Below are positions 7,855 through 15,535 of a stretch of 50,216 nt of DNA, piece by piece. The notes below the pieces were generated by a model. The model saw nothing but the letters and a program-made list of their open reading frames with translations. It was not told the origin of the DNA and ran no database searches. Location: the NCBI GenBank assembly GCA_003169975.1, contig PNAA01000013.1:1-50216 (forward strand), given 5' to 3'. Source of the stretch: Spartobacteria bacterium (GTDB taxonomy: Bacteria > Verrucomicrobiota > Verrucomicrobiia > Chthoniobacterales > UBA10450). The position numbers and the translations under genes are program-made. Numbering within the stretch: the first letter of the stretch is position 1; every line of letters begins with the position of its first letter.

Positions 7855-8385
7855 GGGGCCGCAGCAAAAAGAGGGGTCATCTTCTGCGTCAGGAAGGCAG
7901 CGCAGCAAAAACCGAAGCAATGTTGACGCAAACAAGGGCCCCGCAGCAAAAACCGGGGTCAGGAATCCGCGGTAGAAGGCAGCGCAGCGAAAACGGAGAC
8001 CGTCTTTACGCAAACAGAGGTCGCGCAGCAACAACGGGCGTCAGGAATGGGCGATCGAGGCGAGCGCAGCAAGAACCGAGGCACTGGTTGCGCAGACAAG
8101 GGTCGCGTCGCCGCCCCGGGGCCACTGTTCGGCTGTGCGAAGGTCGCGTCACCGCCCCGGAACCACTGTTCGGCTGGGGGAAGGTCGCGTCGCCGCTGCG
8201 GAGCCATTCTTCTGCCGAGGAAGGGAGCGCAGCAAAACGGAGGCCATCTTTGCGCAAAGAAAGGCTGCGTCGCCGCCCCGGAGCCACTCCTTCGGGTCAG
8301 GAAAGCCGCGTCGCAGCGATTGAGCCTGTCTTTCGCGTTTGGAAAGCCCCGTCGTCGCCGCGAAGTGAGGCGTTGCCTGCTGAAA
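7855..8385. repeat. Tandem array, about 13 units of 40-42 bp
   Basis: Thirteen consecutive degenerate units of 40, 41 or 42 bp begin at 7855, 7896, 7936, 7978, 8019, 8059, 8100, 8142, 8183, 8223, 8263, 8305 and 8346. Each starts with G-rich GGTCGCG or GGCAGCG and ends in GAA or ACAA. Two flavours alternate in blocks: A-rich (GCGCAGCAAAAACGGAG) and C-rich (GCGTCGCCGCCCCGGAGCC). A possible partial unit precedes it (7817-7854). The period is not a multiple of three, so a coding role is unlikely. The array fills the region between intI and the methyltransferase gene. 7721-7854 and 8386-8539 show no gene. Confidence 0.75.
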
Positions 8386-8539
8386 GTCGGAACATGCGCG
8401 CAGTCGGCCCGATGTCCGTCCCGGTAAAGGCTTGCCCTTTTGCCTATTGCCTAGTTAGTTTCTCCGTTGCGCCCGCCAAACCATTTGCCCTGCAACACTT
8501 TTGATAGCGTCAAATATCCTCCCATGTTAAAGAAGCACC

Positions 8540-9658
8540 ATGCCCAGACGAGCGGCCGCCAAGGATAATTCACCACCTCGCGTTCGCGAGGCGGAACAGC
8601 TCTACCTTGTTCGCAAGCCGGCGAATGGCTCTTCTATCGGCAATGGGTTTCGCCATCATCGACCGAAGGAAAAACGCGATGATGACTCGAATTTTCAAGT
8701 TCAGGAGTCGGGAGTTGCGCTGGATGATTTCGCGGACAACAAGCGCGGCGCGATCGCCAAGCTGCTTGCGCTTAACGCCCACTTTCGCACGCATCCCTGG
8801 CCGGCCCCATTCGACAAGACCAAACACACTCTGCGCCTCGGCGACGCGCGCGACCTGTCGTGGATCGTCGATGGCAGCGTCCATCTCATCGTCACTTCGC
8901 CTCCATATTGGACACTAAAGAAGTACGAAGACAACGAACGCCAATTGGGTGAGATCGCCGACTACGACCGCTTCCTCGACGAGCTCGACAAAGTCTGGCG
9001 AGAATGCGCCCGCGTCCTAGCGCCGGGAGGGAGAATCTGCTGCGTCGTCGGCGATGTCTGCATCCCGCGCAAGCAAGGCCGGCATCGCGTTATGCCCTTG
9101 CACGCGGACATCATGGTGCGCGCCCGCTCCCTCGGGCTTGATGCCCTCACCCCGATCCTCTGGTTCAAGATCGCCAACGGCGTGACCGAAGCGAAAGGCA
9201 ACGGCGCGGGATTCTACGGCAAGCCCTACCAGCCCGGGGCCATCGTCAAGAACGATGCCGAATACATACTCTTCCTCCGCAAAGGCGGCGAATACCGCTC
9301 GCCCTCCACGACACAGAAAGCGCTTTCCATGCTAAGCAAGGACGAGATGAAATCATGGCTCCGCTCCGCCTGGTTCGACATCAAGGGGGAGTCCACCCGT
9401 CGCGGGCATCCCGCGCCCTACCCGCAAAACCTTGCCGAACGCTTGATCAAACTCTTCTCCTTCGCGGGCGACGTCATCCTTGATCCTTTTGTCGGCACTG
9501 GCACGACCAGCCTCGCGGCCATCGCCACCGGCCGAAACAGCATCGGGAATGAGGTCGAGCCAACCTATTTCAGTATGGCGCGGCAGCGGTTGCAACTCGC
9601 CACTGGAATGCCACGGGTCGTCGGCGCGACCCATGCGACACTGCAAGCGAAGCGATGA
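8540..9658 (+). CDS. Beta-class DNA methyltransferase (probably N4-cytosine)
   Basis: The 372-residue enzyme has motif IV TSPPYW at 119-124, which favours N4-cytosine over N6-adenine, and the AdoMet-binding motif I DPFVGTGTT at 315-323. The order IV before I is that of beta-class enzymes, with the central segment (about 130-300) carrying the target recognition region. It transfers methyl from AdoMet to DNA. Residues 1-85 are low in conservation and might not all be native. The stop overlaps the next ATG (ATGA at 9655-9658), so a restriction endonuclease-like gene is translationally coupled. The pair reads as a type II restriction-modification unit next to the integron, in a region free of the chromosome-wide heptamer. 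Confidence 0.85.
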   Translation: MPRRAAAKDNSPPRVREAEQLYLVRKPANGSSIGNGFRHHRPKEKRDDDSNFQVQESGVALDDFADNKRGAIAKLLALNAHFRTHPWPAPFDKTKHTLRLGDARDLSWIVDGSVHLIVTSPPYWTLKKYEDNERQLGEIADYDRFLDELDKVWRECARVLAPGGRICCVVGDVCIPRKQGRHRVMPLHADIMVRARSLGLDALTPILWFKIANGVTEAKGNGAGFYGKPYQPGAIVKNDAEYILFLRKGGEYRSPSTTQKALSMLSKDEMKSWLRSAWFDIKGESTRRGHPAPYPQNLAERLIKLFSFAGDVILDPFVGTGTTSLAAIATGRNSIGNEVEPTYFSMARQRLQLATGMPRVVGATHATLQAKR

Positions 9659-10370
9659 TGGAGGAGAAATACGCTCTCCTCAGGACATTCCGCGGGCTCT
9701 TTGAAGGCAAGCGTTATCTGCATCGCATATCAAATCTAGGTGATTTGGTTGCCTCGCAACTCTATGAGGACCTCGTCGTACTCGGCAAATCGGTCAAGTT
9801 GACAGAACGCGTTCGGGATCACGAGCGCGTCATGAACCGGAAGAACCTGATGACCGGCAAGCCATCCCGGCGCGGCGACGGCACTTTCGGCGAACTCGTT
9901 CCCGCCGCCGTTGCCTTAACCGAGAAAGGACTTCTTGTGGCGCGCGGCCCTGTCGCCACAATCGAGATAGGCGCCGAACCAAGATCCTCGCAAAAGCGAT
10001 GATCAAGCAGATCGACCGCGTCATTAATGACCTAATCAATCAGGCCACCCAGTTTAAGCGGGGCGGCGGAAATCCTATCTGCGTCGCCTTCGTCGGCATC
10101 AACTTCTCCGACCAGTATATTTCCTTCGAAAAACGGAAGCGCTGGCCGACCGACGGCAAAAAATACAAGCACCCGATCCAAGAAGCGGCCCAGGCGGAGC
10201 AGCGGCTTATCGACAAAGCCCGCCACGCCTTTGATGAATTTCAAATCCTCCGCTTCCGTGCCACCAATTCGAAACCGTTTCCATTCGATTGGGTCGATCT
10301 CAACAAAACCGAGATGGAGTATTCGTCGGTGCTAACGCGCGTCTCGCGCGAATATGATCGGCGATTTTGA
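9655..10370 (+). pseudogene. Restriction endonuclease-like protein, single-base frameshift
   Basis: The first frame (9655-10002) encodes EEKYALLRTFRGLFEGKRYL and RGPVATIEIGAE. The protein then clearly continues in another frame with TKILAKAMIKQIDRVINDL, FKRGGGNPICVAFVGINF and a C-terminus ending in SREYDRRF (stop 10370). Loss of one A in the GAAACC-like run at 9977-9978 explains the shift. Joined, it is about 238 residues, a family often found beside DNA methyltransferases and presumed to be the cognate nuclease. Either the enzyme is dead, leaving an orphan methylase, or the base is a sequencing error. A short GAGGCAG/CTGCCTC hairpin (10369-10397) follows the stop. Confidence 0.6.
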
Positions 10371-10416
10371 GGCAGGCGCTTTAATGAAGACTGCCTCGCC
10401 CTTCTGCGTAATTGCG

Positions 10417-10619
10417 CTAGAGCGTGTCATGAACTTGCGGAGCCTGCATGGCCAGCAAAATCCGCGTCCTGTAGCGTCCTGTAGCCGTCGCCCTGTGGGC
10501 GACGCGGAGAGCGCGCTCCAAAAAGCTCGAGAGTGTTGCACGCCCGCGAACGCTTCGCACAGCGAAGCGGCTACAGCCTCGCCCGTGGCCCGGCTCGTGA
10601 AGTGCAGGACACGCTCTAG
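10417..10619. mobile_element. MITE-like element with long imperfect terminal inverted repeats
   Basis: The ends are CTAGAGCGTGTC (10417-10428) and its exact inverse (10608-10619). Inward similarity extends the repeat to about 27 bp with a few mismatches (CATGAACTTGCGGAGC against CCTGCACTTCACGAGC). The 203-bp interior has no gene but carries nested hairpins: GTAGCCGTCGCCCTGTGGGCGACG near 10484 and CGCTTCGCACAGCGAAGCG near 10550. CTAG at both tips may be a target duplication. It lies just upstream of an orphan ORF end and terminator, suggesting insertion into a gene. Confidence 0.55.
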
Positions 10620-10629
10620 GGATTCTATT

Positions 10630-10785
10630 GTGACATCCGGGCAAGCCATTCTCAAGCGATGGCTGAACATCCCCGCAGTCAATCCAACGCCGGCGGCTCC
10701 GACGGGTCCCCAGGCGACGATCGCGCCTAACGGCAATGGGAATGGCAACGGCAGTCGTGCCGTGAATCGGCTCAGCCAAGTGTAA
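10630..10785 (+). pseudogene. ORF 3' fragment, unidentified
   Basis: This frame, open from the MITE end, encodes about 51 residues (ILKRWLNIPAVNPTPAAPTG, then a GNGNGNG run) and stops 18 bp before a strong terminator. It may be the tail of a gene cut by the MITE. No family is recognised and a start codon is uncertain. Confidence 0.25.
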
Positions 10786-10803
10786 GGCTAACCTGAACCA
10801 TCA

Positions 10804-10836
10804 GCCCGCGTCGCCGCAAGGTGGCGCGGGCTTTTT
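10804..10836 (+). terminator. Rho-independent terminator
   Basis: GCCCGCG pairs with CGCGGGC, extended by a CGCC/GGTG inner stem around a GCAA tetraloop and followed by TTTTT. It terminates plus-strand transcription from the 10630-10785 fragment and separates the accessory region from the core genes. Confidence 0.8.
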
Positions 10837-10880
10837 GCCGGTGGGGAACGGTTGGTTTGGGGAAGTTTGGGGGTATTGTG

Positions 10881-11369
10881 TTAGCGCACAACTAACGAGT
10901 AAAGGGGGCCGTTGGGATTGAGCAGCTCGGTCTTGTGCTGGGAGACCGCGAGGTAGACCTGCAGGCACCAAAGGAGGCCGAGGCCAAGGGCAAGGCCGCC
11001 AACCGAGGCGCGCGTCAGGCGGATGCGCGGCGCGCGGGCGAGAAGGTTCCGATCCAACCAGAGCTCGAGCGCGTTGACGGCGAAAAGGACCAACGCTCCC
11101 CCGACCAAGGGGAAGGCGAGCCAGTTATAGTAGAGCGCTTTTCCAATATCACCGTGCAGAAGGTGATGGATCGCCCGCGTCGCGCCGCAAAAGATGCACG
11201 GCAGCCCGGTGATCGCGCCGCACGAAGTGGGAAGGGGAAGCCAGGACGGCAGCGAGCCCGGCTGGTAGAGCGCGAGCGCGAACAAAACCGCGGGCAGGAG
11301 CGCGAGATACACCTGGCGCCACTTCTTTTCCTGCGGCGCGAGCCGCGGTGAGGTGAGTGAGTTTGTCAT
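10881..11369 (-). CDS. DUF2752 membrane protein
   Basis: This 162-residue inner-membrane protein has about four hydrophobic segments and the DUF2752 signature: PTSCGAITGLPCIFCGATRA followed by HHLLHGDIGKALYYNWLAFP. Function is unknown. The paired cysteines in the signature are conserved in the family. The start overlaps the stop of the upstream gene (11366-12313) by four bases, so the two are probably one operon. The host heptamer lies in its last codons (10892-10898). Confidence 0.75.
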   Translation of the reverse strand: MTNSLTSPRLAPQEKKWRQVYLALLPAVLFALALYQPGSLPSWLPLPTSCGAITGLPCIFCGATRAIHHLLHGDIGKALYYNWLAFPLVGGALVLFAVNALELWLDRNLLARAPRIRLTRASVGGLALGLGLLWCLQVYLAVSQHKTELLNPNGPLYSLVVR

Positions 11370-12313
11370 GCGGGCGGCGAAGCATCCTGCACCGGCGGGA
11401 CGGCGGGCGGCGGCGGCGGTTCCGTTGGCCTAACGACGGCCCAGACATCGTAGGGGTCGCCGAATTGCCGCAGGAAACAAAGCGGGAAAGCAAAGAGCAC
11501 CATCACCACCGGGAGGAGGATGACGGTCCCAATGTAAGGCAGCGCCGCGATGCAGCAGGTCAAGCAGGTGGCGACACAGCCGATCATTGCTCCCGCGATA
11601 CAGAGCAGGATGTAGAAGAGAGCGAAGAGGACGAACACTCCCGGGTGCGCGGTGCAGAGCGACCAGACGGCACGAAACGCTTCCAGCGGCCCGCAACGTT
11701 GCCGATACATCACCGGGACCATGAAATGTATGACCAGGCCGACGATCAATGCGGCGAGGATGACGGCGACTCCGATCAGGATGAGGAGCGCCACCGGCAC
11801 CACGGGGTTTCCCCAGTACCAGCCGATGAAAATGATGAAGCCAAGGCTGCCAAAGACGACCAGGCTGCCGAGGGTGATGACGATCGAGAAAACAAAGTAG
11901 CGGTTGCCATCCGTCCGGAACTCGCGCCAGGGCTCGGCGATCGCGCCGCGGTTGCGGACGATGCAGTCGGTGAACATGAAACGACCGCGCGAATTGAGCC
12001 AGATCAGGACAGTGATGAGCGCGAGCACGAGGATGGCGCCGATCACGACCACCGGGATGGCCCACGGCGGCATATCATGCAGGGAAAAAGGAGCGCCGTG
12101 ATGATGCGCTTGCGATCTCCAATTCCAATCGCTGTTCCGATTCCAAGTCCGATAGTTGAAGCCGGCACCGTTGAAGAAAGTCGCGAGCCAGGCCGCGAAG
12201 CCGATGACGAACCACTTCCCGATGTCGAAGGGTTGGAAGAGAATCTTCTTCGTCAATTCAAACGCTTCACCAAATGGGGCGAAGATTTCGATCCGCGGTT
12301 CGCTTGGGTCCAT
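11366..12313 (-). CDS. Multi-pass membrane protein, unknown function
   Basis: This 315-residue protein begins with an amphipathic helix (APFGEAFELTKKILFQPFDIGK) and then has about six membrane segments (WFVIGFAAWLATFF; AIPVVVIGAILVLALITVLI; YFVFSIVITLGSLVVFG; ALLILIGVAVILAALIV; VFVLFALFYILLCIAG; VILLPVVMVLFAFPL) and a proline-rich tail. The layout resembles the DUF7544/glycerophosphodiesterase-like membrane domain families. The assignment is tentative. It is coupled to the DUF2752 gene downstream. Confidence 0.65.
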   Translation of the reverse strand: MDPSEPRIEIFAPFGEAFELTKKILFQPFDIGKWFVIGFAAWLATFFNGAGFNYRTWNRNSDWNWRSQAHHHGAPFSLHDMPPWAIPVVVIGAILVLALITVLIWLNSRGRFMFTDCIVRNRGAIAEPWREFRTDGNRYFVFSIVITLGSLVVFGSLGFIIFIGWYWGNPVVPVALLILIGVAVILAALIVGLVIHFMVPVMYRQRCGPLEAFRAVWSLCTAHPGVFVLFALFYILLCIAGAMIGCVATCLTCCIAALPYIGTVILLPVVMVLFAFPLCFLRQFGDPYDVWAVVRPTEPPPPPAVPPVQDASPPA

Positions 12314-12381
12314 GGGTTAATTCCAACCAGTTCTGGGAAGGGAAAGCAAGGCCTTGATGGCACGCATGAGCACGAGAAAAA

Positions 12382-13013
12382 TTACAGCGTGCCGAAGTAG
12401 CGGTCACCGGCGTCGCCCAATCCCGGAACGATGTAGCCGGCGTCATTCAACTCCGGATCGACCGCGGCCGCGATAATAGGGACCCCCGGATGCGCGCGCT
12501 GCAACTCCGCCACGCCTGGCGGACAAGCCAGGACGCAAACGAATTGCAGCCGCGTCGCCCCGGCGGCCTTCACCAGCGTGACGGCTTCGGCCGCGCTTTG
12601 ACCGGTGGCCAGCATCGGATCGAGCACCAGCACTTCCGCCTCCGCGAGATGGGCAGGCAACCGGCAATAGTATTGCACTGGGCGCAGCGTTTTCGGATCG
12701 CGATAAAGTCCGACGTGGCCGGTGCTCGCCGCGGGAACCAATGGCATCATGCCTTCCTGCATCCCGAGGCCGGCCCGCAGGATCGGCACGAGTGCGACCG
12801 GTCGCGCGGGAAGGGAGCCGGAAATGCCTTGAGCGGGCTTTCCTGGGCGAAAGTTCGCGTCTCCCAATTCCGCGCCGCTTCGACGAGCAGGAGTAACGAG
12901 AGCTGCTGGAGCGCGGTCCGGAATTCGTTAGGCGGCGTCGCCCGGGCGCGCAGGACCGAGAGCTGCGCGGCGGCGAAGGGATGATCGAGAGTTCTTACTT
13001 CATCCGAGCGCAT
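12382..13013 (-). pseudogene. upp: Uracil phosphoribosyltransferase, frameshifted
   Basis: Upp makes UMP from uracil and PRPP in pyrimidine salvage. The N-terminal third lies in one frame from ATG 13013 (LDHPFAAAQLSVLRARATPP; EFRTALQQLSLLLLVEAARN). The rest is in another frame (RPVALVPILRAGLGMQEGMM; the PRPP-binding LDPMLATGQSAAEAV; C-terminus GYIVPGLGDAGDRYFGTL). The shift falls at about 12815-12830, between ESPLKA and GSLPARPV. All key motifs survive, so it is either a recent mutation or a sequence error. Upp is dispensable when de novo synthesis works. Confidence 0.75.
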
Positions 13014-13089
13014 GCTCCGGATGATGGCGCGGACGAATCCTTTGGTCACCTGAAAACGTGCGCCCCGCGGATGGCGTGGCCGGCGTGTT

Positions 13090-13195
13090 GTAGACGCTTC
13101 GCTCTGCGAAGCGCGAGGGAAGGGGTGGCTTGGTCCGATGCGAGGCGACTGATGCGCTGCGGAGACTCGCGCCTCCCACAGGGAGGCGTCTACAG
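13090..13195. repeat. Dispersed palindromic repeat (GTAGACGCTTCGC family)
   Basis: It opens with GTAGACGCTTCGCTCTGCGA, in which CGCTTCGC pairs with GCGAAGCG, and closes with GCCTCCCACAGGGAGGCGTC followed by TACA. The two outer ends (GTAGACGC and GCGTCTAC) are inverted. The same modules recur at 31946-32080 and 32462-32515. It is intergenic, upstream of the upp start. Confidence 0.7.
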
Positions 13196-13220
13196 CGCGC
13201 GCATTTTCAACATCCTCGTA

Positions 13221-13304
13221 ATCCTGCTCCTGCTCCTAATCCTTCTTCTCGAAGCCGTCGGTGCTGATGCGGAGAGCAGGAGGGAGCAAGAGCAGGAGCA
13301 GGAT
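13221..13304. repeat. Inverted repeat ATCCTGCTCCTGCTCCT
   Basis: ATCCTGCTCCTGCTCCT at 13221 faces its near-exact inverse at 13285-13304 (AGCAAGAGCAGGAGCAGGAT), an 84-bp stem-loop capable element just upstream of psd. It is probably another repeat family; no gene lies in it. Confidence 0.55.
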
Positions 13305-13362
13305 GGGGGATGGACCGATCCACTTGACCCGCCTACCGACGAACTCGAAACTCTCCCCGCTG

Positions 13363-13992
13363 ATGCGCTTGCAAACGCTTTTTGAAGCACGCTGGATCTT
13401 TGCCGTGCTCTTAGTTCTCACGGTGCTGAGCCTCTGGCTCATGCCCTGGCTGGCGTTGCTCTTCCTCCTGCTCATCGGCTACACCTTCGTTTTTTTTCGC
13501 GACCCGGAACGGACCACGCCGGCGGATCCAGACGTCGTGGTGGCCGCAGCCGATGGCGTGGTGGTGGAAATTGCCGAGCTTGCAGAAAACGAAGTCGTCA
13601 AAGAAACGATGCGGCGGGTGGCGATTTTTCTTTCCGTCTTCGACGTCCACACCAATCGCGCGCCGATCGATGGCCGGATCATTTACCGCGAACACCATGC
13701 CGGCCTTTGCCTCGACGCGCGCAACCCGGAGTGCTCGCAGAAAAACGAAGCCATGACCTGGGCGTTTGAGAATCCGCGCGCCACTTTGGTCGTCAGGCAA
13801 ATCACCGGCGCGATCGCGCGCCGGATCGTCGGCTGGTCGCATGTCGGCGATCGCCTGAAAAAGGGCGAACGTTTCGGGATGATTCGATTTGGTTCGCGGA
13901 CCGAGGTCTACCTGCCGCTGAGCGCGACGGTGCTCGTCAAGGTGGGCGATCGCGTCGCCGGCGGTTCGAGTCCGATTGCACGGCTTGCCTGA
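13363..13992 (+). CDS. psd: Phosphatidylserine decarboxylase proenzyme
   Basis: It decarboxylates phosphatidylserine to phosphatidylethanolamine at the inner membrane. The 209-residue protein, of the short Psd type, has two N-terminal membrane segments (WIFAVLLVLTVLSLWLMPW and ALLFLLLIGYTFVFF), the FFRDPERTTP and FDVHTNRAPIDG motifs, and the C-terminal GGSSPIARL, where self-cleavage between G201 and S202 would form the pyruvoyl group. Start ATG 13363 is preferred; in-frame sequence upstream overlaps a repeat. The stop is two bases before pssA, so the two successive enzymes of PE synthesis form one operon in reverse pathway order. Confidence 0.9.
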   Translation: MRLQTLFEARWIFAVLLVLTVLSLWLMPWLALLFLLLIGYTFVFFRDPERTTPADPDVVVAAADGVVVEIAELAENEVVKETMRRVAIFLSVFDVHTNRAPIDGRIIYREHHAGLCLDARNPECSQKNEAMTWAFENPRATLVVRQITGAIARRIVGWSHVGDRLKKGERFGMIRFGSRTEVYLPLSATVLVKVGDRVAGGSSPIARLA

Positions 13993-13994
13993 TT

Positions 13995-14822
13995 ATGCGC
14001 GACCCGCAAAATCCGAAGATTTATCTCCTGCCGAATTTGATGACGGCGGGCAACCTCTTCTGCGGTTTCGCGGCCGTTCTGCGGATTTATGATGGCGCCC
14101 AGAGGATCGATCTTCTCGAAGCGGCCTCCGATTTTCACGATGCGATCTGGTTCATCCTCGCGGCCTGTATTTTCGATCTCCTCGATGGCCGGCTTGCGCG
14201 GCTTGGCGGTCATGAGAGTTCCTTTGGCCGGGAGTTCGATTCGCTGGCCGATATCGTCTCCTTCGGGATGGCGCCGGCGCTGCTTGTTTACCAGATCGTG
14301 CTCGGCGAGTTCCAGAATCTCGGCTGGATCATCGCATTCGTTTACCTGGCGTGCGGCGCGCTGCGCCTGGCGCGGTTTAACTGCGTCGCGGCGGCCGGCT
14401 CAGCCACTAGCCCGGATAAGAATTTTACCGGGTTTCCCATCCCGGCGGCGGCGGGAGTGATCGCGTCGCTTACGTTGTTCATGCTCTGGCTCGACGCAGG
14501 CCAGCGCACGATCGGGCGCTGGAAGTACGCCCTCCCGGCGCTGATGCTTTTTCTCTCCTTCATGATGTTCAGCAAATTCCGCTACCCGAGCTTCAAGGCG
14601 GTCAACTGGCGCACCACGCAGTCGATTCCGCGCTTCCTGTTCCTGATCGCCATCCTCGCGTTGACCGTGAAGTTCTATAACTGGATGGCGGCGGTGATTT
14701 TTCTCACCTACCTCCTTTACGGATTTCTACGGCCGTTCCTCTCGCCCAAACGGCGCCGCGTAATCGAGGAGGAAATCGGCGAGGAGCCGCCCGAGACCGA
14801 GTCGGTCGAGGAAATCCCCTAA
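13995..14822 (+). CDS. pssA: CDP-diacylglycerol-serine O-phosphatidyltransferase
   Basis: It makes phosphatidylserine from CDP-diacylglycerol and serine, the substrate of the preceding Psd. The 275-residue membrane protein carries the complete CDP-alcohol phosphatidyltransferase motif, DLLDGRLAR followed after eight residues by GREFDSLAD (about 54-80), and several membrane helices. It ends with an acidic tail (EEEIGEEPPETESVEEIP). The stop TAA lies inside a copy of the CCTAACGA heptamer (14819-14825) and overlaps by four bases the end of the convergent nucleotidyltransferase gene. Confidence 0.9.
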   Translation: MRDPQNPKIYLLPNLMTAGNLFCGFAAVLRIYDGAQRIDLLEAASDFHDAIWFILAACIFDLLDGRLARLGGHESSFGREFDSLADIVSFGMAPALLVYQIVLGEFQNLGWIIAFVYLACGALRLARFNCVAAAGSATSPDKNFTGFPIPAAAGVIASLTLFMLWLDAGQRTIGRWKYALPALMLFLSFMMFSKFRYPSFKAVNWRTTQSIPRFLFLIAILALTVKFYNWMAAVIFLTYLLYGFLRPFLSPKRRRVIEEEIGEEPPETESVEEIP

Positions 14823-15535
14823 CGATTCAGGCGGGCGAGAATCTCCGGATCGCGCACGTCCGCCCAGTCGCCGTGCAGCTCGATCGTCTGCACTTTCCTG
14901 CCGGAATGCGCGAGGTCGCGGATCGCGTCGGTCAGTTCGAATTCGCCGCGGGACGAAGGCTGCAGCCGGGCGGTGAAATCGAAAATGCTCGGGCGAAAAG
15001 TGTAGACCCCGGCGTTGTACCAAGGGCTGGTCGGCTCGCCCGGTTGCGGCTTTTCCCGCAAGTCGATTAGCTCGAAGCGTTCGTTCACAAAAACGGCGCC
15101 GCCCTGGCTCACGTCCTCGTTAGGCCGGATGCTGACGAGCGCTTCGGTCCCGGCTGCAAGTGCGACAAGGCGCGGATAATTGGACGGGTCGACGATGATA
15201 TCGCCATAGCTAAGAACGAAGGGATCTTCGCCCGCAAAATCGCGCGCCAACTCCACCACCTTCCCGGTGCCGTTCTGCACCACCTGCGTCGCATAGCTGA
15301 TCGCGACGCCGAGGCGCGCCCCGTCGCCGAATGCTTGCCTAACGACCTCAGCACGATAGCCGACAATGATCAGAAACTGCTTCACGCCGGCGGCGCTCAG
15401 GCCCTCAATGATGTGCTGGAGGATCGGTTTGCCCCGCACTTCGATCATTGGTTTGGGCAACTCGTTAGTCAGCTCACGCATTCGCGTCCCGCGACCGGCA
15501 GCGAGGAGAACGGCTTTGTTAATCGCACGACTCAT
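14819..15535 (-). CDS. NDP-sugar/phosphocholine-type nucleotidyltransferase
   Basis: The 238-residue single-domain enzyme has the Rossmann-like NTP transferase start AVLLAAGRGTRMRELTNELPKP (Gly-rich loop plus Lys), then NGTGKVVELARDF and SYGDIIVD (metal-binding Asp). It lacks the left-handed beta-helix domain of GlmU. Such proteins activate sugar-1-phosphates or phosphocholine as NDP or CDP derivatives for surface polymers; the substrate cannot be told here. Its start overlaps the 3' end of the CDF transporter gene by 17 bp. The gene carries three heptamer copies (15117, 15339, 15462), the densest cluster in the window. Confidence 0.8.
   Translation of the reverse strand: MSRAINKAVLLAAGRGTRMRELTNELPKPMIEVRGKPILQHIIEGLSAAGVKQFLIIVGYRAEVVRQAFGDGARLGVAISYATQVVQNGTGKVVELARDFAGEDPFVLSYGDIIVDPSNYPRLVALAAGTEALVSIRPNEDVSQGGAVFVNERFELIDLREKPQPGEPTSPWYNAGVYTFRPSIFDFTARLQPSSRGEFELTDAIRDLAHSGRKVQTIELHGDWADVRDPEILARLNR

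Noticed and set aside
7855-8385. CRISPR array
   Set aside because: Units are degenerate over their whole length, there is no identical repeat with unique spacers, and no cas gene is in the window.
7920-8504. 194-codon frame across the tandem repeats, possible repeat protein
   Set aside because: The 40-42 bp units change frame at each step, so the translation does not repeat; low-complexity Arg/Ala-rich output is expected from such DNA.
9976-10002. Programmed frameshift in the restriction-like gene
   Set aside because: No slippery heptamer or downstream stem is seen; a one-base loss in an A run explains the shift.
11357-12400. Long plus-strand open frame of 347 codons
   Set aside because: It is antisense to the membrane protein at 11366-12313; the composition (Glu/Asp/His-rich, no domain) is typical of an opposite-frame shadow in GC-rich DNA.
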